Assembly (NCBI RefSeq): GCF_007859865.1
Contig: NZ_SJPI01000001.1
Span: forward strand, 3,729,241 to 3,793,240
Source: Rubripirellula amarantea
Lineage (GTDB): Bacteria; Planctomycetota; Planctomycetia; Pirellulales; Pirellulaceae
Direction: 5' to 3'
DNA length: 64,000 nt
The position numbers and the translations under genes were made by a program. Below the pieces are notes generated by a model. It was not told the DNA's origin and searched no databases. It was given only the letters and a program-made list of their open reading frames with translations. Shown here piece by piece: positions 56,977-64,000 of the stretch (positions are counted from its first letter, which is position 1; every line of letters starts with the position of its first letter).

Positions 56977-59109
56977 CTACGAGCCCGCTTCGATTTCAGC
57001 GGAAAGTTCGTCCACGCGTTTCTCGACAATTTCCTTCCAGGCCAACAGCTTCGGATCGGATATTTGAATGTACATCAATTCGCGTTTCAGCTTGTCCATG
57101 CCGCTCATCAGATCCAACATTGCGTTGATCGCTTCGTCATTGACGTCGCCGCGCGCCTCTTGGTCGAGGTCTTGACCCGATTCAAAAATCGCATTGATCT
57201 CTTCCATGCGTCCTTTGAGCTGCTCGGCTCGTTCGTCGATATCGCTTAATAGGACTTCGACGCCGCCTTCGAGCAGTGCACTTCGAATGAGGGCCTCGAC
57301 GTCTTTCTTGTAAGATTCCATGCCCTGCACATTTCGAATCGTCAGAATGTCTTCCACGATCAACTTCTTTCGACCGTGCCGACCAACACTATTGGCGGCA
57401 AGTCGCAGTCCACCTAGCGCGATCCGAGGTGAAACCTGGAATCCGTTTTCGCGGTCGTCGTTTAGGTTCGCGATCACGTGAGCGTAGATGCGATGCAGTT
57501 TGCGGCGGTCTTCCTTGGCGTCCGGATTGGCTTTTTCAAACAACGCTTCGTAGTCTCGCTGTTCGTAGGACGGCCATCGCACCTCAAGTTGCAGCGGAAA
57601 CCGTTCCAGCAAAGCCTTCACCGCGTCGCTGTCTTTCGCGAATTGTCGAGGGTCTTTGTTCGTACACGCGATGATCAATTTCGATTGCATCGGTACAGCT
57701 TGGTCGGCGTTCATGAACACACGACGCGTCAGAACATCTTTGAGCGGCAATAACGCTTGGGAAGACGCATCAAGGATCTCTTCAAGCACGACCACTTCGT
57801 ACGGCAGAAACGAACGATCGGTGTCGTATTCCAGATATTCATCGAGCTTCGCGATATTAGGGCCTCCCCACAAACGATCCTCGCTCATTCCTTCGCCGAA
57901 CGACTGTAGGAAAATTTCCTGGTCGTCATAGCCAAGTGCTTTAAGCACCTTCATCACCATGTCGGATTTGCCATGCCCACCTGGTCCCCACAGCAGTACG
58001 TTGCAAGGTTGCAAGCAGGCATGAGTGAGAACCTGCACGATTTCACGGCAGTGGATAAACCGTTTGTTGAGAGTCGTAGCGACCAATCTTGGGATCTCTT
58101 TGCGAGCGGTTCTTAGGCCGTTACTGTGATCGTCAAAATCGCGATCTTCCAGTTGAATCTGAAAATCGGATTCCTTAGGCAGTTGTTTCTCGATTTTGCG
58201 TTCGAGGTCCGCCGTGTAAGACTGCATGCCCTGAACGAATCGAATGCTTTGAAACGAGTCGGCGGTGATTTTCTTGTCGGGTCGAATGCGTGCGGTGTTG
58301 GTGACCACCTTAAGAGACTGAATCGCCATGCGAGGCGACATCACAAACGACTTGGTTTCGTTGAGGCCCGCGATCACAGCGGAAAGTTGAGTTTGCATTT
58401 CCTTGCCGCCCATGCTGGAATTCTTGCAAACTTTAGCGAACAGTTCTCGGTAATGCTTCTTTTCGTAAGCTGGCCAACGGACTTCCTTTTGCAAAAGAAA
58501 GCGTTCCATCAATGCTTGAACCGCATCGTTTCCTTCGGCGAAGTCTCTGGGGTCTTTATTAGTGCAAGCGATCACGACTTTGGCGTTCATCTTGACGGCA
58601 TCGGGGCCGTTCATGAATACGCGCCGCGTCAGCACGTCCTTAAGAGGAAGTAGAGCTTGCGCGGGAGCGTCGAAGAGTTCTTCGAAGACGACAACTTTAT
58701 ACTGCGGCGCCAGGAATGACCGCTTGGTGTCGTACTTCAGGCACGTGTCGAGTGAAGCCATGTCGGGACCTCCCCAAAGTCGATCCTCGCTCATGCCTTC
58801 GCCAAACGATTGCACGAACACTTCGCTCTCGTCGACGTCGAGTCCCCGCAGGGCCGCCATCACCATGTCGGACTTGCCGTGACCACCAGGACCCCACAAC
58901 AGCAAGTTGCACGGTTCGTAAAAGGCCGCTGAAATCACGTCAGCGATCTCATCGCAAAACACAAATCGTTCTCGCAATGCCGACGTCACTCGAGGCAGAA
59001 GTTCAGGACGCGGCACGGGCGGCCAAGACGATTCTTTTGCGGCCAAGGCAGGTCGCTCACAAGATAAGAGGCGTGGGAAAAGGCATCTTCGCCAAGACGC
59101 CTGTATCAT
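56977..59109 (-). CDS. Double MoxR-type AAA+ ATPase (two fused AAA modules)
   Basis: This 710-residue protein contains two complete and closely similar AAA+ modules. Copy one has WGPGGHGKS (Lys79), Walker B VVVFEE (Glu143/144) and sensor 1 in IACTNKDP (Asn184). Copy two has WGPGGHGKS (Lys381), VVVLEE (442-444) and IACTNKDP (Asn484). Each also has FGEGMSEDRLWGGP and QALLPLKDVLTRRVFMN, the MoxR-like insert regions. The C-terminal 110 residues are charged helices, probably for the partner. Start choice is uncertain: the ATG at 59109 gives a basic N-terminus that may not be real, and a GTG near codon 32 could be used. It lies 2 nt upstream of the VWA gene. It should form AAA+ rings with half the usual number of chains. 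Confidence 0.88.
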   Translation of the reverse strand: MIQASWRRCLFPRLLSCERPALAAKESSWPPVPRPELLPRVTSALRERFVFCDEIADVISAAFYEPCNLLLWGPGGHGKSDMVMAALRGLDVDESEVFVQSFGEGMSEDRLWGGPDMASLDTCLKYDTKRSFLAPQYKVVVFEELFDAPAQALLPLKDVLTRRVFMNGPDAVKMNAKVVIACTNKDPRDFAEGNDAVQALMERFLLQKEVRWPAYEKKHYRELFAKVCKNSSMGGKEMQTQLSAVIAGLNETKSFVMSPRMAIQSLKVVTNTARIRPDKKITADSFQSIRFVQGMQSYTADLERKIEKQLPKESDFQIQLEDRDFDDHSNGLRTARKEIPRLVATTLNKRFIHCREIVQVLTHACLQPCNVLLWGPGGHGKSDMVMKVLKALGYDDQEIFLQSFGEGMSEDRLWGGPNIAKLDEYLEYDTDRSFLPYEVVVLEEILDASSQALLPLKDVLTRRVFMNADQAVPMQSKLIIACTNKDPRQFAKDSDAVKALLERFPLQLEVRWPSYEQRDYEALFEKANPDAKEDRRKLHRIYAHVIANLNDDRENGFQVSPRIALGGLRLAANSVGRHGRKKLIVEDILTIRNVQGMESYKKDVEALIRSALLEGGVEVLLSDIDERAEQLKGRMEEINAIFESGQDLDQEARGDVNDEAINAMLDLMSGMDKLKRELMYIQISDPKLLAWKEIVEKRVDELSAEIEAGS

Positions 59110-59293
59110 ATCCTATCCAGGGTGTCTCGGTTTTACGCAAAGCACGATGGATCGTGCCGTTAATGCCATGACTACTGCAATGGATTGGTAGTAAGGAAAC
59201 TTGCCGGGTATTGCTTCATTGGAAGGTCAACCGTGGTAGACTGGGTTGCTCCCACCCCGCTCGCCTTTCGCTATCGATCGGTCTCGCAGTTCG

Positions 59294-60607
59294 ATGAAAA
59301 ATTCTTCTATTCAACGTCGCCATTTGTTACGTGCGGCAGGTGCTTCGATAAGCTTGCCCTACTTCGCGTCGCTGCCATCGACGCAAGCTTCAAGTCGCAC
59401 AACCGAACCCAAGCACCGCATGGTTTGCATTGGCAACATGCTTGGGTTTTATCCCGAGGCGTTCTGGCCGCCGACGATGCTGCCGAAGTCGCCTGCGGGC
59501 TTCGCTGAAACCAAAGCGTTTCAGTTTGGTCGAACCACGGGTCCGCTTGATCGAGTGCGCGAACACGTGACGGTTCTTTCAGGTTTGGACCACGGAATCA
59601 AAGGCGGCCATTTTTCGATTCATGCCCTGCTTTCAGGCGTGAAGCAGAACGACGCCAAAACCATGCCGATGGCGAACGTGACGGTCGACCAGTATGCAGC
59701 CGAATTCGTTAGCGGACAAACTCGATTTCCTACGCTAACGATCGGGAGTGAATCGGGCATTCACGGCGGTTGCCAGTTGTCATGGACTCGCAGCGGTACC
59801 CGTGTGCCGCCCATCCCAGGACCGCAACAACTATTCACAGAGTTGTTTGTGGGAACGAAACCGCAAGACAAGGCTGCTCAAAAGCAGCGGTTTGAACTGC
59901 AGGGATCGATCCTTGATTTCGTGCGAGGTGGTGCGGCCGATTTAAAGCGTAAGCTCAATCGATCCGACCAGGCGAAGCTTGACGAATACATGACCTCGGT
60001 ACGTGAGGTCGAACAGCGGTTGGGGCGACGTCGCGAATGGGTCGATATCCCAAAACCGGAATCGCCTTTCGAACCGCCCAAGAACCAAAACATGGTCGAT
60101 GACTTGCCGGTGCTCTACGACTTGATTGCGTTGGCGCTGCAAACCGATTCGACCCGGATTGCCACTTTGGAAATTGGTGGCGACTTTAACCCTCAGGATT
60201 TAGGCGTTCGGGGTGGCTACCACGCGTTTTCGCATCACGGTCAACAGCCTGATGCGATTGAGGCATTGGTAACATTGGAAACGTATCAGGTGGAACATTT
60301 CGCGAGGTTCATCGAGAAGCTCTCGTCGACCGAAGATGAGCATGGCACTTTGCTAGATCAAACTCAGGTTCTTTTTGGTAGTGGAATGGGCAATGCAAAT
60401 TCGCACACCAATTCGAACCTGCCTTTGGTACTTGCCGGTGGTGGATTGGAAGGAAAGGGGCACCGCCATGGTCGCCTGCTCGCTTTCGACGAAACGTCGT
60501 CTCATCGTCCACCGCTCACCAACCTTTTCGTTTCCATGTTGCAGCAGTTCGGCGTCGAGACCGATGAATTTGCGACCAGCACGGGTACGTTGCGAGGTTT
60601 GGTATGA
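59294..60607 (+). CDS. DUF1552-domain exported protein
   Basis: This 437-residue protein belongs to the DUF1552 family that is abundant in planctomycetes and usually encoded next to a PSD/cytochrome protein. The start at 59294 gives a twin-arginine-like leader (QRRHLLRAAGASISLPYFASLPS), so it is probably exported folded. Family segments are HRMVCIGNMLGFYPEAFWP, VTVLSGLDHGIKGGHFSIHALLSG, LTIGSESGIHGGCQLSWTRSGTRVPPIPGPQQLF, GYHAFSHHGQ and QVLFGSGMGNANSHTNSNLPLVLAGGG. The fold is related to alkaline phosphatase-like/DUF1501 sulfatase-like enzymes. The function is not established. The stop overlaps the next start by 4 nt (ATGA). Confidence 0.9.
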   Translation: MKNSSIQRRHLLRAAGASISLPYFASLPSTQASSRTTEPKHRMVCIGNMLGFYPEAFWPPTMLPKSPAGFAETKAFQFGRTTGPLDRVREHVTVLSGLDHGIKGGHFSIHALLSGVKQNDAKTMPMANVTVDQYAAEFVSGQTRFPTLTIGSESGIHGGCQLSWTRSGTRVPPIPGPQQLFTELFVGTKPQDKAAQKQRFELQGSILDFVRGGAADLKRKLNRSDQAKLDEYMTSVREVEQRLGRRREWVDIPKPESPFEPPKNQNMVDDLPVLYDLIALALQTDSTRIATLEIGGDFNPQDLGVRGGYHAFSHHGQQPDAIEALVTLETYQVEHFARFIEKLSSTEDEHGTLLDQTQVLFGSGMGNANSHTNSNLPLVLAGGGLEGKGHRHGRLLAFDETSSHRPPLTNLFVSMLQQFGVETDEFATSTGTLRGLV

Positions 60608-63096
60608 GACGGGTGCAAGGGTTGCTTGCCTTCGCCGCAGCGATCACGGTGATGGTTGGCACCGATAGTTTGGTGGTGCAAGCAGTTGAAAATTCGCAAG
60701 CTAAGCTTTACGAATTCGTTGAAAGCTACTGCATCGAATGTCATCTCGAAGATGATCCGTCCGGCGAACGGGAGTTCGAGTCTTTGGATCTTGCATCGTT
60801 AGATTCCGACACCCAGTTCGCAGTTCAAGAGATGATTGACCAGTTGACTCTCGGTAGCATGCCACCGGTCGATGCATCGCAGCCGAGTGTCGAGGAAAGG
60901 CTTGATGCGATCGAGGTGATGACTGCTGAATTAGCGGTCATGAGGTCGAAGTCTAACAGTACTGGCGGACGCACCATTTTGCGTCGGCTTTCTCGTCGAG
61001 AGTACCGCAACACAGTCCGTGACCTGCTGGGGATCGACATGACAATGTTTGATCCCACGTTGGAGTTTCCTGCTGACAATTTGGCTGGCAACTTTGACAA
61101 CGTCGGCGATGCGCTCGTGACGTCGGGACATTTGCTCGAGCGATATCTTGGTGCGGCCGATCAGTGCATTGAAAAAGCGTTGGAGGCGACTTCCCCACCA
61201 CAGGTTCAATCTTGGCACTTCAAAGACAAGTTCGTTCAACAAGCAGAGTTGAATGCGGCTCATCGGAGGGCGTTTCGAAACCGTTTCATCTGCCTTTATG
61301 ATCACCCGCTGTCGGATATGCCCGAAGGCGCGTACGGGCATGTCGCCGAATTCAAAGATGGCGTGCATGCCGATGGCGTTTACGAGATTCGCGTCTTGGC
61401 CAAGGCAATGCATCGTGATTCGCCGTATGAACTCAAAGCACTTCGCATCGACTTAGCGGAACCGTTCCGACTAGGAATCCGTCCAGGCGATACTGCCATC
61501 AACGACATGGTGCACGTGCAACCGATTCAACCTTTGCTGGCCGAACAGAACGTCGAGCCGGGCGATTTTCAATGGTACACCTTTAACGTTCGGCTGGATC
61601 GTGGTTTCGCGCCTCGGTTTACGTTCGAGAACGGCATCCACGACTTTCGAGGATCGATCGGTCGCATCTATCGCATGAACAGAAACTTGCTTCCACCATC
61701 CATTCAGGGCGAGCAAGGAATCTTTACCCAGCGAATTGCATTGATAGATCAAGGGCAGGTTCCCCACATCCGCATCGACGAAGTGAAAATACGAGGACCC
61801 GTCGACTACCCTTGGCCTTCGCCGAGCCACCAAGCCGTGTTGGGAACGAAGTCGTTTGATGGCGAGCACGCACCCGAGTTGATTGAACGATTTGCCTCTC
61901 GAGCGTTTCGCCGACAACCGACGGACGAAGAAGTTCGCGATCTAAGCGGCTTTTACGAACAGCAAATTGAAGCGGGGCGTGAACCGATTGACGCGTACAA
62001 GGACACATTGAAGGCGATCTTGTGTTCGCCGTTGTTTCTGTACTTTCAAACGGTTGAGCAAGACGCGGCGCCTAGCGTTAAGCAAAGTGTCCTGGCCGAA
62101 CGTTTGGCCTACATGTTGACCTCGACAACCCCTGACGAGCGTTTACGTAGACTCGCCGACTCGGGAAGGCTTTCGGATCGCGATGTCTTGATTGGCGAAG
62201 TTCGTCGATTGCTTAGCAGTCGTGCTTCCGAAGCGTTCGCTGCCGATTTCCTTGACAGTTGGCTCAACTTGCGGGCACTGGGATCGATGCCGCCTGATCC
62301 GAATCAGTTTGCACAGTACTATTCTGGCGATCTTCAGCTCGATATGAAAACCGAGACTCGCCTGTTTCTTCAAGACTTGATCCGTCGGAACGCGCCGTTG
62401 ACCGAGTGGTTGTCGGCGAAGCACTCGTTCATCAACCGTGACTTAGCAAAGCTCTATCAGGTTGAAGACGAGTTTCCGTCCGATGATCCAACGTCGTTTC
62501 GCCGTTTTGAGTTTTTGGACAACGACCGCGGTGGTTTGCTTGGACAAGCGAGTGTGCTGACGGTATCGGCCAATGGCATCGAAACTTCACCCGTCGTGCG
62601 CGGCGTTTGGCTACTAGAAAACGTGTTGGGTACGCCACCGCCACCTCCTCCCGATGATGTCCCAGAGATCGATCCAGACACTCGAGGTACAAAGACGATT
62701 CGTGACCAGCTCACCAAGCATCGCGAAAGTGAGACATGCTACCAGTGTCATCGCAAGATTGATCCACCGGGCTTTGCGCTAGAGTGTTTTGATGCGATCG
62801 GCCAAACCCGTCGCTTCTATGACAAACGCAGAAGACTTCAGGTCGATACTTCAGGTGAACTGCCTGGCGGGCTTGCCTTTGATGGTCCGTCGGAGTTCAA
62901 ACAACATCTTCTTTCGCGAAAAGAGTTCTTTGTTCGCACGTTCACCGAACGATTGATCACCCACGCTCTCGGCCGACCGGTCGAGGCCACCGACCGAGCC
63001 GAAGTCGATGCAATCATTCAAGAAGTTGCATCGCGAGGCTATCCCACGCGCGAGTTAATCGAATCGGTCGTGCTAAGCGAAATGTTTGGTAGGTAA
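60604..63096 (+). CDS. Planctomycete PSCyt1/PSD multidomain haem protein (DUF1587-1595-1592-1588-1585)
   Basis: This 830-residue exported protein has a signal peptide (GLLAFAAAITVMVGTDS), a PSCyt1 haem segment with CIECH at 43-47, then DUF1587 (RRLSRREYRNTVRDLLGIDM), DUF1595 near 415-475 (RFASRAFRRQPTDEEV), DUF1592 (LFLYFQTVEQ through LAERLAYML and DSWLNLRALGSMPPDPNQF), DUF1588 (RGGLLGQASVLTVSANGIETSPVVRGVWLLENVLG and CYQCHRKIDPPGFALECFD with a second CxxCH near 712) and DUF1585 (RTFTERLITHALGRPVE). These proteins are thought to be multi-haem redox enzymes, with unknown substrates. It is coupled to DUF1552 by a 4-nt overlap, but here DUF1552 comes first. It converges with the outer-membrane barrel gene. 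Confidence 0.92.
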   Translation: MRRVQGLLAFAAAITVMVGTDSLVVQAVENSQAKLYEFVESYCIECHLEDDPSGEREFESLDLASLDSDTQFAVQEMIDQLTLGSMPPVDASQPSVEERLDAIEVMTAELAVMRSKSNSTGGRTILRRLSRREYRNTVRDLLGIDMTMFDPTLEFPADNLAGNFDNVGDALVTSGHLLERYLGAADQCIEKALEATSPPQVQSWHFKDKFVQQAELNAAHRRAFRNRFICLYDHPLSDMPEGAYGHVAEFKDGVHADGVYEIRVLAKAMHRDSPYELKALRIDLAEPFRLGIRPGDTAINDMVHVQPIQPLLAEQNVEPGDFQWYTFNVRLDRGFAPRFTFENGIHDFRGSIGRIYRMNRNLLPPSIQGEQGIFTQRIALIDQGQVPHIRIDEVKIRGPVDYPWPSPSHQAVLGTKSFDGEHAPELIERFASRAFRRQPTDEEVRDLSGFYEQQIEAGREPIDAYKDTLKAILCSPLFLYFQTVEQDAAPSVKQSVLAERLAYMLTSTTPDERLRRLADSGRLSDRDVLIGEVRRLLSSRASEAFAADFLDSWLNLRALGSMPPDPNQFAQYYSGDLQLDMKTETRLFLQDLIRRNAPLTEWLSAKHSFINRDLAKLYQVEDEFPSDDPTSFRRFEFLDNDRGGLLGQASVLTVSANGIETSPVVRGVWLLENVLGTPPPPPPDDVPEIDPDTRGTKTIRDQLTKHRESETCYQCHRKIDPPGFALECFDAIGQTRRFYDKRRRLQVDTSGELPGGLAFDGPSEFKQHLLSRKEFFVRTFTERLITHALGRPVEATDRAEVDAIIQEVASRGYPTRELIESVVLSEMFGR

Positions 63097-63115
63097 GATC
63101 GTATCAAGCGGTTGC

Positions 63116-64000
63116 CTACCAGCGGACTTCGGTTCCTACGGTCAAGCCTAGAAACCCCAGGCCATCGTCGATGGGGGTTCCGCTGGCCAATCCGCTGTCA
63201 GCCCCAGTGAATACGCCCGAAGGATTGGGGCCGCCGACATTAGCAAAGTGTTGGCCTTCAATCGCGACGCTGATGTTGAAGTACTCGCAAGGTTCGTAGC
63301 GAATGCCAAGTTGAATTTCGGCATTCCCGGCCAAGGTGTCAGCACTGTCGCTGCCACTGCGAAGATCAATTTCCCCGACGGATTGGACGACGTTGTTGAC
63401 GTTGTCGCCGACCGCATAGGATTTGCTACCGAATAGCATCGACCCGCGAACGTTTGTGAACAGAGCCAAGCGTTCGTACGGCAAAACGTGATTCAATCGC
63501 AAAGCGACGGTGGGGCCGAGCCCGCGAAATTCCGAGCGTGCGGTTGCGTTGCCCTGGTCCGTGATAGCCGAGTAACTCTGACCGACTTTGGCATATCGGA
63601 TGCCTGCGTAAAGGTCCAAGGGGCGCGCGATATTTCGCTGCATTTCAAAGTCAATCACATCGGTGCGAATCGTGCTCAGAAAGGTGCCTTCTTGGATGAA
63701 CGCGATTCCGGTAGTGATGTCGCCATCTTCGCTGACATAGCCAACCGTGCCTTCGTATCCCGTGGGTAGCAATCCATTGGTGTCGTTGGCGTCAAAGTCT
63801 TCGCCATGACGAAATTCCCAAAAGCGAACACGCCAACCTAGCGAGTCGGCTTCGGCCTCTCGACCGAACTGCACTCGCGGGCTGTGTTCAAGTTCCCAGG
63901 GGAATCCTACATGCGAATAGCCTTCGTCAGTTTCGACGATAACGCCCGTTGAATTGTCCTGCATCGGCGCGACCAGCACGCTTTCGTAGCTCGCAAACCA
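63116..64000 (-). CDS. Outer-membrane beta-barrel protein, 5'-truncated by window edge
   Basis: The frame is open to the window edge (it continues through WFASYESVLVAP beyond 63979), so the N-terminus is missing. About 294 codons remain. The text is a series of amphipathic strands typical of a barrel: SLGWRVRFWEFRHGEDF, RPLDLYAGIRYAKVGQSYS, GLGPTVALRLNHVLPY, LALFTNVRGSMLFGSK, NAEIQLGIRYEPCEYFNISVAIEGQHF and a final strand LGLTVGTEVRW. This fits the Lpg1974/BBP7-type pore-like outer-membrane proteins that planctomycetes carry in many copies. The identity of the family is likely, not certain. Confidence 0.7.
   Translation of the reverse strand, partial: WFASYESVLVAPMQDNSTGVIVETDEGYSHVGFPWELEHSPRVQFGREAEADSLGWRVRFWEFRHGEDFDANDTNGLLPTGYEGTVGYVSEDGDITTGIAFIQEGTFLSTIRTDVIDFEMQRNIARPLDLYAGIRYAKVGQSYSAITDQGNATARSEFRGLGPTVALRLNHVLPYERLALFTNVRGSMLFGSKSYAVGDNVNNVVQSVGEIDLRSGSDSADTLAGNAEIQLGIRYEPCEYFNISVAIEGQHFANVGGPNPSGVFTGADSGLASGTPIDDGLGFLGLTVGTEVRW

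Overview
The window looks like about 64 kb of chromosome from a planctomycete, most likely a Rhodopirellula/Pirellulaceae-type marine bacterium. The evidence is a formyltransferase/hydrolase cluster (fhcA-fhcD-fhcC), PSCyt/PSD-family proteins (DUF1552, DUF1587/1592/1588/1585), a PVC-type cytochrome-propeller protein, a dockerin-bearing exported protein with the typical 'LAPREMLAVD' leader, an outer-membrane barrel, scarce Shine-Dalgarno sequences and roughly 55% GC by eye. I see no rRNA, tRNA, CRISPR array, insertion sequence or prophage. This is core chromosome with accessory exported proteins mixed in.

Layout: 1-1228 Fe-S assembly (sufU, partial sufS, minus strand). 1229-2308 a 1.1 kb non-coding leader, then the B12-dependent ribonucleotide reductase with a strong terminator. 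5670-11726 a response regulator fused to an anti-sigma-type ATPase, lpxK, monomeric isocitrate dehydrogenase, 6-phosphogluconolactonase and panB. 12220-17757 a probable operon of a secreted protein plus fhcA-fhcD-fhcC (tetrahydromethanopterin-linked C1 transfer), then a TlpA-like thioredoxin. 18077-26148 a HEAT-like membrane protein, mutL, a MoxR ATPase and a large haem/propeller protein. 26708-33184 a 2158-residue UvrA made of two complete UvrA copies plus a C-terminal extension. 33304-42769 a thioredoxin lipoprotein, an orphan GspF-like protein, a sigma/anti-sigma/YbjQ operon, a ricin-fold protein, a frameshifted dockerin glycosidase-like gene, a 30-residue membrane peptide and RtcB. 42812-55249 an esterase-PQQ-propeller fusion, an autotransporter, a second sigma/anti-sigma pair, a DUF5060 glycosidase-like protein, a tandem DinB protein and an EamA transporter. 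55496-59109 a two-gene module of a double MoxR AAA+ ATPase and a VWA protein. 59294-64000 a DUF1552/PSD pair and the end of an outer-membrane barrel gene.

Two themes stand out. One is duplication with fusion: UvrA-UvrA, MoxR-MoxR and DinB-DinB, each keeping its catalytic or metal-binding motifs in both halves. The other is a set of unrelated short tandem repeat arrays (units of 6 to about 22 bp) in the gaps between genes, two of which start at, or run into, the stop codon of the neighbouring gene (uvrA and panB). The best candidate for an undescribed system is the double-MoxR plus VWA module at 55496-59109. Function assignments come from motif and family recognition by reading alone; no database search was run.
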